NCBI GenBank assembly: GCA_028829895.1
Contig: CM054181.1
Location: 50,971,759-51,035,758, forward strand
Length of the DNA: 64,000 nt
Direction of reading: 5' to 3'
Source of the DNA: Sinotaia quadrata
Lineage: Eukaryota > Mollusca > Gastropoda > Architaenioglossa > Viviparidae
Shown here: positions 14,901 through 24,402 of the stretch, in pieces
Layout of the letters: each line of letters begins with the position of its first letter
Numbering within the stretch: position 1 is the stretch's first letter
The notes under the pieces: generated by a model
The model's database searches: none
What the model was told of the DNA's origin: nothing
The model's input: only the letters and a program-made list of their open reading frames with translations
Translations under genes and position numbers: made by a program

Positions 14901-17659
14901 TAAATTTCTTATTTTCAATCATTATGATTTTTGTTCACAGTAAGCAAATATAAATAAAGATTAGGAAATGGCTATCCAGTGGGTAATTGTAATACAAATG
15001 AACACACAAACTAGAAACTAATGGTCCTGATATTAACTATGTAATTCAAAACAAATGCCTATGATTGTCTGCAGTGGTACATTCTGCCCCAGACACAATC
15101 AATCGTAGACCTTACTTTGGGGTCCTTAATCATTTTATCCTATATTTTTTTATTTCTATCTGGACTTATTTTTGTATTTTCCAATCCAATATACAACCCA
15201 TACTTTCAATAATTACTAAAAAGAAAAATCCAAGCCAGAAATACTCCCACAAGTATTACTGCTTTATGCAAGGTCAAAAATGTAAACAAAATCCTTTTAT
15301 TTAATCTTAGATTTCTCATTTCTGAAGTAATATAATTTTAAGCAAGAGAACAGTGTGTTTCACTGTAGAAATGGTTTTCCTGTGTTCTGACATGATTAAA
15401 TAGCAGTAAAAAAAATAAATAGTTTCTAAAGTCTGCTGACTAATAAAGAAAGAAAACAGTAACAACTTTCTGCTTCTTAAAAACACAATGTAATACTTGT
15501 AACAAAAACTAAAATTTAAAAAAATGTCTCTGTTAAGTATGAACTCACTTCTAAAACTTGCCAAAGTGTTCATGCTTTTTCAAAATAAGAACTTGAAAAC
15601 AAACACAAGAAAGAAATATACAGCATTTGTACATTCTAATGTTTCATTTAAACTACATGTAATGAGCAAAAACACTAAACATAGCATCACATTTAAATTA
15701 GTATGAACATTAGATCATAGCAGTCACATTTAAATTTGATTAAATACTTATTATACTAGAGCAAACAGTCACAATCAAATTAGTACAAATACTTGATCAT
15801 AGCAGTCACATTTAAATTAGCAGAAATACTAAAGCAAACAGATACATTTAAATTATAGCAGTTACATTTAAATTAGTAAAAATACTATATCATAGGACTG
15901 ACATTTAAATTAGTAGAAACACTATATCATATGACTGACATTTAAATTAGTAGAAACACTATATCATAGGACTGACATTTAAATTAGTAAAAACACTATA
16001 TCATAGGACTGACATTTAAATTAGTAGAAACACTATATCATAGGACTGACATTTAAATTAGAAGAAGCACTATTCATAGAAATGACATTTAAATTAGTAG
16101 AAACACTATATCATAGGACTGATATTTAAATTAGTAGAAACACTATATCATAGGACTGACATTTAAATTAGAAGAAGCACTATTCATAGAAGTGACATTT
16201 AAATTAGTAGAAACACTAGATCATAGCAGAGGCAGTTAAATTAGCAGAAATACTAGAACAAGCATTCACACTAAAATAGGTAGAAATACTACATCATAGC
16301 AGTCACATAAATTTTATTTTAAATAATTTCATTTGCAGGCAGTGTTGTAAGATAAAATGCACTAATTCTGATCAAACTAATTCTGGAAAACTGCGAAACA
16401 TAAAACAAACCTGTTCTGTATCTTGTACAATGTAGCAATCAGCAAAAAAAAATTTAAAAAAAGAACATTCTATACACTTGAGTTTCAACTATTTAAACAC
16501 TAAACTGCTCACCATGATTTATCTCTTTGTACCTTGTCTCATTTATTTAATTCATTCTCAATCATGGGTTGGCTACTAGCCAAAGTGTCTAGGGCTAATC
16601 ACTTCATCATAAGTGCATTTACAAAAGAACTAGTCTTGCACTCCATTCTAGAGTTAATCAATTAAGTAATATATGTGTGAGTTTGGTATTGAATAACACA
16701 CACACACACACACACACACATATGACTCATTGAGAAATGTATTTTAACACTATAATATGATTGGTTATCAAATCACACAAACTTTAACCTCAGTTTTTTT
16801 AAAAGGAGCAGAGTAGATGAGTGTTTAACTATAAGCATGATGGCTTGTGAATGTCACTTCAACCCATTTATTAAGTTAAATTCTTCATTTGTTGCCAAAA
16901 ATTTATTTTGGCTTTTATATTAAATTCAAACTTGTACACATTTACCCCCTATCAGCAGGTAATGTTTTGGTATGTCTGCACACATCTGGCTTATAACACA
17001 GAACTTGTATATCATTTTAAGAAAAGAAAGGGTTGAGGTTGTGTTACAAAAATAACAAAACAAAAAAATCACATATGAATCAGTGAGAGACAATCCACTA
17101 CCTTGAAATGGTTTATGCAAGGATTGACAAAACTGTCCCAGCAAATCCTTCCTCTTTTTGTTTCTCCCTCTAAAATTGTATTCTTGATTTGCTACAAAAC
17201 TACATAACATTTTGGTGTTATAGCAATGCCACTAATGTATAACTTAATAAATAAATTAATAAATTTTTCTCTCTTTCTGTATATATATTAGGGTTGCCCA
17301 TTTTAACAATTAGTCTTCCGATTAATTGCTAAGAAATTTTAGCAATTAATTTATTTCATGACTATTAAATTTCAACTAATTTTCTTCCTTACTTGAAACA
17401 ATGCCAATATTTAGTTGCACTAGAATTTTTTATTTGTTATTATTTTTTTACTGCCAAAATGGCTGATTCTAAGATGAAAGATTATAAACTGGTTAAAGGT
17501 AAATTGCGTGACCATTTTGGTTTTAAAGTAATAATAACAAAGTTATTAATGGTGAGAAGGTATACAGTTTTAGTTTTTTTATCTATTAATTAATGGTTAA
17601 TTGTTGTAAGATTAATCATTAATCGTTAACATATATATATATATATATATATATATACA

Positions 17660-17691
<32 letters not shown>

Positions 17692-19855
17692 GAGTGCCTA
17701 TAACGACAAAGTTTTATCAACATCCAGACTAGTGGCAATGCTGGTCAGTGAGTCAATGTGTGCATATATGCATGTATATCTATTTGTGTATGAGTGTGTA
17801 TGAGGTTGTATGTAACTCTGCTTTATAAGAGTGCCTACAAAGACAAAGTTTATCAACATCCAGACTAGTAACAATGCTTGTCAGTGAGTGAGTGACTTCT
17901 CATAGCCAAAAGCATACAGAGTAGAATATTAATACTAACACAGCAATAGTAATGAATATCAAAAAAAGTCCACACTTGAGAGAACCATGATGTGAAAGCT
18001 AAAACAGCAAGCCATTGGTAAGTGGGTGATAAATAATACTGAGTTCTGACTTTTTTCCCACTAGTGCCAAAAGAATGTTCGATAGTTCTCATGAACATGC
18101 ATGTTTATTTTTGCTGACCCGCTGAATAAAAATTACAACATTAGATTTTAAACAAAGATAGTAAGAATGTACATTTTTTAAATCCATTTTATTTATGCTT
18201 TTTTTTTTTTGGTAAATATATTTATCTTTATATATAAACATGCTGCATGTTTAGATATGTAGTTTCATAAATGTTTACTTAGTTTATTATGAAGACATTG
18301 TTGTGAGTGATTGTGAGTGATTGTGAGTAATTATATTATATCTTTACCATACTCAATTCCAAACAAAGATACCTCACAGAAACTGTAGATGATATGACTG
18401 TCATTTATGATATATGAAGTCATGCACATGTTATTGTAAATGCTGTTTGTCACAAGCATAAAACTTTATTTAAAACAGAATTTTATTTTAAATTCCTCTT
18501 CGTTCATTTTAAATAAATTTCTGTCAGTTTAATAAAGGCCAAAAATGGTAACTCACAAGAAAAGGATTTTTGTACAGTTGTACTTTTTCTGCCTAAATTA
18601 AAAATGTTCAAAACAATAGGAAGTATGGCACTTTGGCTATGAAGTTATTAACTTGCAAATATAGACAGCGCATTTTTGATGAATTTATTATCATAATTGT
18701 CACTGTCAGTAACAACAATATTTGAAGTTGGTGATGGTCAAAATATTTTTTTGTCATTATGGCTTAACAAATATTTTCATAAATACATTAATACAGTCAA
18801 TCTGAAGACTTTTATTTTTACATACTACTAAAAAAACATTTGTTTCCCAACTCATAAAAAGAAACTAATGTCAGTTTTGTTTAAATATTTTTTAAATGTA
18901 AATACTGTAAATAGAAATTGTAGTTGTAAATCAAATTAATATTAACAATATTAATTATTATAATTCAATCATAATTCATATAATAACTATAGCTTGCTTG
19001 TGGTAATGAAAATAATACTTTCACTAGTTTAATTAAATATTAAGAGTTGGTTATTGTTCTAAAACTAACAGTACATGTTTTGTAATTTGATTTGGGGGGG
19101 GGGGGAACAAAGCTTCAAAACAAAAGTGAATAATAACCATATGAATTAAATTTATGATTTAAATTATATGGAAATAATACAATTAGTACTATTCTGTACT
19201 AAAACTAACACTATAAATACAAACCTTTCAAAATAAACAGTGCTTTAGAGAGTCATACAAATATTTTAAAACAATAACATTATTAATTCATTTCATGAAA
19301 TGTTTATCTTCCATCCTGCATAAACATCAAGAGAATATTTTTTTTAACTTTTTATCATTAAATGATTAATAACTATATTATTAATAATCTCATAAAGTTA
19401 TCCTTGTGTTGAACAGGGCAATCATATGTGATAAACCATTTAAATGTTTCATTAAGATAATTTAATATTAACTTATCAAAAGCATATTTTATCTAAAGTC
19501 AAATGATTAACTTTACTTGCTTTCTTTTATCTAGTCTATATCAGTATATGATTATATCCTTCCAGTTATGTACTAAAACTACTATCAAGCATCATTTATA
19601 CATTCCATAATAATAATTTTGTTTCATCAATGGTTCTGTCTTCAAAAAGTCGATATTTTACCATTTTAATATATTCACTTAAGTTTTATATTTAGGCTAT
19701 ATTATTATATATGAACAAAAACATTAGAAAACTGCAATATAAAACTAAAGAAAGTAACTACATGTATACTGACACTTATACTTATAGAAATCATGGAACA
19801 AAAATTCAGTTTTTGTAGCTTAAAAAATGTTCGTTTCGGAAAGCATAAAAGTACC

Positions 19856-19889
<34 letters not shown>

Positions 19890-20107
19890 CACACATTTTA
19901 GAAATTAGAATACACACAAACACACCGGCTTCCTTTCTCTTACCTTTCAATTGGGGTTGAAGTAGAGACATCCTGAAAATATTAAATTAAAAGTTCAAAG
20001 GGAAAACATATTATAGAAAATCATTGTCCTAAGCAGGAGGTCTGTGTACAAAACTTTTAATGGCTTCACCAAAAGAGACTCGAAGGGTCTTTTTCGGTTT
20101 CCGCCAT
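2369..20107 (-). CDS. Unrecognised coiled-coil protein, 5' part of a spliced gene (7 exons)
   Basis: Seven exons on the minus strand join in frame: 20107-20070, 19972-19944, 13800-13646, 12161-12112, 7409-7230, 6644-6512 and 2505-2369. They total 722 nt, or 240 residues plus 2 nt. Every junction has AG/GT signals, and the split codons agree in phase at all six junctions, which is the main evidence that the gene is real. The start MAETEKDPSSLF has a clean ATG in a CpG-containing 5' region. Residues 24-90 are Ser/Lys/Arg rich and low in complexity. Residues 92-150 are basic with few acidic residues. From about residue 170 the sequence becomes coiled coil (RLQSEMEAVEDS, ELQLLKEMTEENKNLRE). No catalytic motif, signal peptide or membrane segment is visible. 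A cytoskeletal or centrosomal coiled-coil protein would fit, but that is a guess and I cannot name the family. The gene continues beyond the left edge. Its last intron here contains the R4-like retrotransposon and two minisatellites. Confidence 0.72.
2505..2703. repeat. 29-bp minisatellite, about 7 units
   Basis: Units begin at 2505, 2534, 2563, 2592, 2621, 2650 and 2679 with consensus TCTGTAGAATACACAATATT followed by TAAACAGAA. On the minus strand each unit contains TATTCTACAG, identical to the 3' splice site of the adjacent exon. Confidence 0.9.
3208..3392. repeat. 43-bp minisatellite, about 4 units
   Basis: Units contain GGTGAAATGACTGCTGTGAA and GTGATCAGTGAGAGATAGGA. One unit lacks six bases (AGATAG). 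The array keeps reading frames open on both strands, which explains apparent ORFs here. It lies in an intron of the left gene. Confidence 0.9.
4074..5854 (-). mobile_element. R4/Dong-like non-LTR retrotransposon, copy 1 (5' truncated)
   Basis: This minus-strand element has a (TAA)n 3' tail at 4074-4096, a short 3'UTR and an open RT-endonuclease frame. The 5' end stops abruptly at about 5854, against a (TAA)n tract that is itself the tail of copy 2 just to the right. The restriction-like endonuclease carried C-terminal to the RT, together with insertion in TAA repeats, matches what is known of the R4 clade (for example silkmoth Dong). The long intact frame implies a recent insertion. Confidence 0.85.
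4154..5851 (-). CDS. Non-LTR retrotransposon polyprotein fragment: reverse transcriptase plus REL endonuclease
   Basis: A single frame of 554 codons runs from the first ATG (5818); the open frame extends 11 codons further to 5851, just downstream of a TGA. Residues counted from that ATG show RT motif QGDSLSPLLF at 26-35, the catalytic YMDD at 66-69, and RT thumb and linker sequence to about 350. A CX2CX8HX4C knuckle follows (C363, C366, H375, C380), then a restriction-like endonuclease core with PD at 448-449 and D464 in SIIDVAVP. The RT fingers (N-terminal third) and the DNA-binding region are missing through 5' truncation, so the copy cannot encode a complete enzyme. This domain order is that of single-ORF clades such as R2, R4 and NeSL. 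The (TAA)n target favours R4/Dong. The frame has no internal stop, unlike all other element-derived frames in the window. Confidence 0.88.
   Translation of the reverse strand, partial: APSIQNLIQESMKNWKTTLTCNNTNIADIAINCGIFQGDSLSPLLFCIALNPLSQVIQKTGLGYKMKAGQVISHLLYMDDLKLYGKNERDITSLINTVKICSEDINMKFGLEKCGRIIIQKGKVKATEGLQFDIGKINDVSMENGYKYLGILQHQENMQREVKSKVKREYEKRVRQVLKSKLNGANKIQALNAYAIPVVSYTGGIIDWTANEINELDRKTRKLLTIHKALHPKADVDRLYVSRKMGGRGLKKIKHVIEAEVIGLVDYIWYNNKDDPLIEAVKMSGLFQPPETDKETWKKTTKQELAHTWSQKPLHGQYVRQADEISTKQSTYRWLKEAGLKAETEALITAAQDQALNTKAHKAKIMKISNDSKCRLCKSMDETTEHILSGCQVLAGTEYTKRHNEVAKHIHRNLCENYGIQTPERAWMHQPEAVTETEEVKILWDFEIRTDRVIPARRPDIVVLNKANRTVSIIDVAVPSDRNIKTKEREKIEKYQDLRLEIQRLWNVKAEVIPIVIGALGNITSELEGYLNKLPGNHRIAPLLKAALLGSAHILRKTLDLPESW
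5855..6388 (-). mobile_element. R4/Dong-like retrotransposon, copy 2 (3' fragment with TAA tail)
   Basis: Positions 5903-6388 repeat the last roughly 490 bp of copy 1 nearly base for base, in the same orientation. They follow a (TAA)n tail of about 48 bp (5855-5902). The fragment carries a small insertion near 6275-6285 that breaks the frame, and at 6388 it runs directly into a GT-rich microsatellite. It covers the end of the endonuclease domain and the 3'UTR only. Confidence 0.85.
6389..6480. repeat. GT/AT-rich microsatellite
   Basis: Alternating purine-pyrimidine sequence (TGCGTGCGTGTG, then ATATAT) adjoins the truncated 5' end of retrotransposon copy 2. Confidence 0.8.
6512..6644 (-). CDS. 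Left gene, coding exon 6 (coiled coil begins)
   Basis: The acceptor GGTCGCAG has a pyrimidine-rich lead, and the donor is GTAAAT. The 133 nt complete the Gln codon and encode residues 152-195, ending in phase 0. The second half (VQRLQSEMEAVEDSRTLKR) has heptad-like spacing of Leu/Met/Val. Other AGs further upstream on the minus strand were rejected because they give in-frame stops in the phase that exon 5 requires. Confidence 0.66.
7230..7409 (-). CDS. Left gene, coding exon 5
   Basis: This 180-nt exon has acceptor TTGTCATAG and donor GTAAGT. It encodes residues 92-150, a strongly basic stretch containing LNKPLLLKG and FRILKHV. It ends with CA, which joins G of exon 6 to give Gln. No known domain was recognised. 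Confidence 0.68.
8931..9140. repeat. ~70-bp tandem repeat, 3 units
   Basis: Units starting at 8931, 9001 and about 9071 share TTGTTG, GAAACA, AAATACTTTCTGT and ATCATTATGATCT, with moderate divergence. Confidence 0.8.
10061..10315. repeat. ~70-bp tandem repeat, 4 units
   Basis: Units share ATAAGTGCAA, AATATCTCACAAGTGATTGT and GATCATGATCA. Spacing varies between about 66 and 74 bp. Confidence 0.8.
10880..11380. repeat. ~65-bp minisatellite, 7-8 units
   Basis: The recurring core is TTTCTTAGCACTAAGAGGTA, followed by AACATGTCACTTA and a GTAAAG-containing segment. The first four units are nearly identical and the later ones diverge. Confidence 0.85.
12112..12161 (-). CDS. Left gene, coding exon 4
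   Basis: This 50-nt exon lies between acceptor CCTCTCAG and donor GTATGT. It enters in phase 0 and leaves with two bases that join the first T of exon 5 to make a Ser codon. It encodes residues 75-90, which are basic and contain two Cys (one in SSRSCSNR). Confidence 0.58.
12357..12393. repeat. CA microsatellite
   Basis: Two (CA)n runs are separated by AATGTG. Confidence 0.8.
12555..12665. repeat. ~30-bp tandem repeat, 4 units
   Basis: The repeating elements are TGTGGAGCCCT, then CCATTTT or GTATTCTTTCAATA. The repeat lies in an intron of the left gene. Confidence 0.8.
13646..13800 (-). CDS. Left gene, coding exon 3
   Basis: The acceptor is TATTTTACAG and the donor is GTTTGC, which is a weaker donor. 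The 155 nt encode residues 24-74, including an internal near-repeat (SANSAKSANS) and many Ser/Lys residues, ending in phase 0. The composition suggests a disordered, possibly phosphorylated N-terminal segment. Confidence 0.66.
15640..16310. repeat. ~37-bp minisatellite, about 16 units
   Basis: The consensus contains ATAGGACTGACATTTAAATT and AGTAGAAACACTATATC. Central units (15890-16060) are almost identical and both edges are degenerate. A two-unit higher-order pattern is visible: the variant GAAGAAGCACTATTCATAGA recurs at about 16060 and 16170. Confidence 0.9.
16695..16721. repeat. CA microsatellite
   Basis: A pure (CA)n run of about 26 bp. Confidence 0.85.
17283..17632 (+). mobile_element. 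Possible hAT-type element remnant with BED-like start
   Basis: The ends are imperfectly inverted (AATTAGTCTTCCGATTAATT on the left; a right end rich in GATTAATCATTAATCG). Between them an ATG at 17458 opens MADSKMKDYK and continues RDHFGFKV, which resembles the start of a BED zinc-finger region of hAT transposases (pattern W/L-x-HFGFK). The frame ends before any Cys/His pair. Only a remnant, and the family assignment is tentative. Confidence 0.35.
17632..17690. repeat. AT microsatellites flanking a GT core
   Basis: (AT)n, then CAGTGTGTGT, then (AT)n; roughly symmetrical and able to form cruciform or slipped structures. Confidence 0.8.
17691..17890. repeat. Direct duplication of ~63 bp, 136 bp apart
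   Basis: The unit AGAGTGCCTA...ACAAAGTTT, TATCAACATCCAGACTAGT and CAATGCTGGTCAGTGAGT occurs at about 17692 and again at about 17828, with minor changes. Confidence 0.85.
19856..19890. repeat. (AAT)n microsatellite
   Basis: About eleven AAT units. It is uninterrupted and has no attached retrotransposon tail, unlike the TAA tracts near 4.1 and 5.9 kb. Confidence 0.85.
19944..19972 (-). CDS. Left gene, coding exon 2 (29-nt microexon)
   Basis: The acceptor is ATTTTCAG and the donor is GTAAGAG. The 29 nt complete the split Trp codon from exon 1 and add nine codons (MSLLQPQLK) plus one base. That base pairs in phase with exon 3 to give Ala. It is very short, so it rests mainly on phase and splice-site agreement. 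Confidence 0.6.
20070..20107 (-). CDS. Left gene, coding exon 1
   Basis: This exon has 12 codons from the ATG plus two bases of a Trp codon, followed by the donor GTGAAG. The ATG (ATGGCGGAAACC) lies just inside a short CpG-containing stretch and 15 bp downstream of a CRE palindrome, as expected for a housekeeping-type start. There is no nearby alternative in-frame ATG upstream. Confidence 0.68.
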
Positions 20108-20122
20108 TTCGCTTCAGCTATG

Positions 20123-20130
20123 TGACGTCA
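20123..20130. promoter_or_regulatory. CRE palindrome beside the left gene's start codon
   Basis: TGACGTCA is a perfect cAMP-response element. It lies 15 bp upstream of the ATG of the minus-strand gene, within a small CpG-containing patch. The position suggests a core-promoter CREB/ATF site with a very short 5'UTR, or a site within the UTR. The motif is seen directly; its use is inferred. Confidence 0.5.
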
Positions 20131-21189
20131 TGTATCTAGGATGATAGTCTTAGCTTGCCTAATAAATTTAATTTACCGAGAAGAATTTGCCGACACCTAA
20201 GTGTATCATTGGCATGCAAAATATTTTGAATGCAAAGTAATTAAAAGATAATTGATTAATTTTTAAAGTAACAGAGCAATTTTTCTACAGGCTAAACTGG
20301 ATCAAGAATGAAATTTGAAGGATCCATTTGTGAATTTATTAACTTTTTTTGTTTCTTTTTACTTTGGTCAGCTATTATGTGTATTCATGTAATTCTTCAT
20401 GTAAACATGTTTACATCTACGTAGTAATTTTATAAAAATGCAGTTCGTGTTGCACAATTTCTTTTAGACTAGCCGCTGATAGCCTTCTATTTCAGACCTA
20501 TTTATGAGGTCCCGTTTACTCAATTCGCAATTTTTCACATCTGTAACAACTGTGTGATATTCATTTTATATCAGAATTCATTCTGATTAGTTGATTTACT
20601 AATGATTTATATCATTAATTAAATTAATTTATGGTCGCCAAATCGAATTGGCTATATCAATGATTATCATAGTTTATATCACAAAATGAACTAATAAAGT
20701 TAATTACTAATGACACCACTAAATGAATAAATTATGTTATATCATAAAATAAACTAGTAATATAAAATGAATTTGTGATAGTTTACAAAGTCGTTATAAA
20801 AAATGAGAACATGCGCGTGTGTATTTGAGAGCGAGAGCTCAAAAAGTCTACACTCTACAGTCTACACTCTACAGCAAATAAAACAATGCAAACGACGAAT
20901 AGTTTTTTTCTGGGGGAAGGTTGTTTTCTTTTTTTCTTTTTTTTTTTTTTTGGGGGGGGTGTACTGCATACAGCAACTACTAAGTACCAGAATGTGTGGC
21001 TAAAGTGAGGATAGTCATGATTACAATTGACTATCAATACCCAAGGCTAGTAAAGGGTACTCCTTCTTACACCTCTATATAGTTCTCAACCACTTCTCTT
21101 TATTTATTTTTTTAATTAACTCTGCATAATATGGCATTGTTAAGTATTAATATACATTTGTCTTGATCATTTATTACTATCTATGACAT

Positions 21190-22380
21190 GTACCCCTTTG
21201 TTACTGGTTATGATTATTATTAATAATCATCCATAACTAATTACAAATGATGGAGAAATCTTAATTTATGTTTATTAATAATTCTCCCAGGAGACATCAC
21301 TCATTCTTTACTTGGTGGATTATACGGGAGTAGTACAAGTCTTCTCCCTTCTACAACAATGTTTTATTGTCACACAATATGTTCGCATGTGGAAACGTTT
21401 TACTAAAGGAGTAATAAAAACCATCTTTATTTGTATTTGATGAGCCCTCATCCACTCACTATTACTCCTACATATTGTTTAATAATATGTGCAAGAATAT
21501 ACAAATACAAAGAGAAGATTATTTGACATCAATATTCCGTGAAACAACGTTCAAATAGTTCCAATACTTATTCAGTCTTTTATCCTATCACATGATTCAG
21601 CAGTCAGTTTAATATCAAAACTAAATCACAGGGCTATTTTTATCATAGAAGAAATTGAGTTATAGAGTGATATGATAATAGTTTGTACATAACATGTTCA
21701 ATGACCTAAGCTGCAACAGTCCTTTACCTGGTTTTTATAATATCACAAGTTTATTCACAATAATTAATAGTCAATCTTCCATGTGTTCTGCTAAGCATTG
21801 TAGAATGTTCCAACACTTTAGATCCCTCAAGACTAATCTAGGCACACATGTCGTATTAGCTTCTTGAATAGATGATCACAGTAATGAACTTCTAGCACTC
21901 CTTTTAATAGAAAGTTCCACAGTGGAGTTGGACACACATGTCAACACAAACAGGGTGCAGTGAAACATCACAATTGCCACATATTTTGGATGAAAACTTC
22001 TCGAATCCAACACAATACAAATAAGAAGAAAAAAGGCTTGCTCCTTTCATTCAGCTAATGATCGCCTTTTCATGACTGGACTTGAGTTATGTCAAAATAA
22101 AAATTATTAGAATATAGAACTTTCTTCAACAGGTAAGTTTCAGTCTCTACCCACTGGCTAGTTTGTTATTTGTAAACCTTAAACTATTGGATAACAAAAA
22201 TTATTCATCGACTCTGGACTGGATTGGATTACATCAGCAAGTTCTAGCATATTCTTTACATGAGTTGTTATTTTAACTCAGGTATTTAAAAATATCATCA
22301 TGCCTGAAGGTCATGTCATGTTGACATTTAACAAACTATATAATAATTAATTTTAGAAATAGGGACAAGCAAATTTATTC
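21190..22380 (-). repeat. Dispersed ~1.5 kb repeat family, copy B
   Basis: This is a nearly full-length copy in reverse orientation to copy A. Its right part (GCAAGTTCTAGCATATTCTT, 22237-22256) is the complement of copy A near 890-910. Its left part (ATAACTAATTACAAATGATG) matches the copy A end near 2240. No target duplication was recognised. Confidence 0.6.
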
Positions 22381-22799
22381 TGCCACACTATATTATTTAG
22401 TTTTTATATGTAATGGTAATGAATAAACTGTCAGTGTAAGAAACCATCTTGTTTTCAATTACACTCAAATCTTGCTACCCCCACCCCCAGGTGGCTGCCT
22501 AGTGAACCTTGCATTTAGTCATTTTTAATAGTTTTCTTATTCTATATTGTCCATCTGATTATCAATATAATCGTTATGTCAGAATGGTTAGTATTATTTA
22601 TATTTTGTCTTGTTCTGTGTTGGTTAGTTTTTATTAAAAAAATTTAATTTTATCACTTTTCTTTGTAACCAATAAACCTCAGGGTGCCATTTGTTTTTAA
22701 AGGATCTTCTCTTCTAGCATATGCCATGCACCTTAATTTACATTGGATTCCTTTAATTTATCTAGGGTTTGATAATTAATAATGACAATAATAATTAAT

Positions 22800-22930
22800 G
22801 ATAACTGTTTCTCGTTCGAGGAAAATCCCAGTGACTAAGTTTGGATTTGAACCTATGGCCTTCCATATACCAAGCTCCCCTATTATTACAGTCATTTGTG
22901 CTGTGAGTGAGCAGCTCTTATGCCACTCAT
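22800..22930 (-). mobile_element. Possible tRNA-derived SINE head
   Basis: On the minus strand, TGGCATAAGAG (22925-22915) fits a Pol III A box and GGTTCAAATCC (22853-22843) fits a B box, about 61 nt apart. No cloverleaf could be drawn with confidence and no tail was identified, so this may be chance. Confidence 0.3.
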
Positions 22931-24284
22931 GCCATTGCTGCCTGGAATGGGTGGGTGGGATGTTGTTGTACCGTTAACTTTTTTTGCTCCACAGGAATTG
23001 TGTGTAAACTTTTCATCTTCTTTAGATGCTCTCGGTTTTTGGAAGATTCCTGAGATTCGTGTTTCTTTTTTTGTGATGTTAGCTTTGCTGCTACCTTTGT
23101 AGGTCCTCTAGTGTGTGTGTTTTCCAATTTCTCCTGTAATTCGCTGAGTTTGTGTTTGGAATGTAAAATTATATTCCAGGTCATTTCAGAGCCACCTTGT
23201 GTGTTTTGTTGCTGGTATCACAAGCACTAGAGCAGCAGGTTTGAGACCTGCCAGTCTTTGTGCTTGTGGATTCTGCCGCTGTCGATATGTGAAGTCCGTA
23301 GTGCGAGTCTTATGGGCGTGTTGTGGTTGTTAAAAAAAAAAAAAATTCCGTCATGTGACTGACCGTTGTAGGAGTTATCACAGTCGGGTTGAGGCGTGCA
23401 GAATGTTATTGTGTCCGCCATCGGTAGCCGGGCTGTGTTTGAAGTTTGTTGGGTTTGTTTTTTGTTTTTTTTTAGTTGGGTTGTATGCCGCCATCGGAAA
23501 CGGTCTGGCGGGTTTAGAATACTCTCGCGGCTGGCCACTTACCTTGGCATACTGTAGCATGGATCGCCACAAGCAGGAAAAGGATGTCTATGTGTGATAT
23601 TGTGGTTGTGGTGGGGTAGTTCTTTTGTGGTTCTCTTGAGTGGGTGGGGTTAAAATATTCCTTATATAGTTGTCTTAGCTATTCACTAGAAGGTCATACT
23701 ATACAATTTTTGTCACAACAAATCTCAGTGAAGAGATCAACCGGGTACCGTTGTAAACAAGACGTGAAAGACAATGGTTTTTCATTTGCAAGGGTTTGCT
23801 CAGGAAGGATAAATTATTCAAGCAGAATCGGAGACTGGTTTTACACTTCTCATTCATTCGTGAAAGATAGTCTACCTCTACCGTAACACCCTACCCATTT
23901 TACAGTGCTGTCGCTAAACCGTTCACAGTTCACAGATCCAAATTCCAATTTGCATCTGGTCCCTATGCATCTAAGACAAAATAAAGTGTCCAAATGCAGA
24001 ACAAGAAATCCAAATGCGTTAAATTATTTGACTCTCTTTTGCGGCCGATTTGTTGCCAGTTCATTCAATGATATTGAACATCCTCGTAATTAGCCAAAAC
24101 AAATCGAAGAAAGAAAAAGTAATTAATTCACCCGACCAGCCTACGCAGCTCAAACAAAAAAGAAGGCTTTATTTTACTGACTAAATAATGTTTTTGCTCC
24201 GCGTTGTTGAGGTACAGCGAGTTAATTGCCGTGGTTACATTCTTTCCCGACAGCTTGTAACGAATGACACCGGATCACGCTGGC

Positions 24285-24292
24285 TATAAATA
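24285..24292 (+). promoter_or_regulatory. TATA box candidate
   Basis: TATAAATA followed by GCGCGG in a CpG-containing context. A start site would fall near 24315, about 90 bp before the ATG of a 39-codon hydrophobic ORF. The motif is seen directly; the transcript is inferred. Confidence 0.4.
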
Positions 24293-24402
24293 GCGCGGCT
24301 GTTGAGCAACCGAACGGTCATTGACTTCAGGTTTGGAAATTAATAGGCCGCACTGATTAAACTCCTATGATCTATAATCCTATATTCTATAGTTTCATTT
24401 TG

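Larger units (their letters stand above)
13801..19943. other. Intron 2 of the left gene
   Basis: This 6.1 kb contains a 37-bp minisatellite (15640-16310), CA and AT microsatellites, a 136-bp-spaced duplication (17691-17890), a possible hAT remnant (17283-17632), a G-run at 19093 and (AAT)n at 19856-19890. The remainder is AT-rich without supported features. Confidence 0.5.

Noticed and set aside
16926..17210. 94-codon minus-strand frame
   Set aside because: Intronic in the left gene, mixed low-complexity composition, no domain; splice-compatible joining to the neighbouring exons is not needed because exons 2 and 3 already join in phase.
22927..23597. Several overlapping open frames of 60-103 codons on both strands
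   Set aside because: Higher G+C makes stops rarer here. Frames overlap on both strands, none shows a domain, and one starts in a homopolymer-bounded region.
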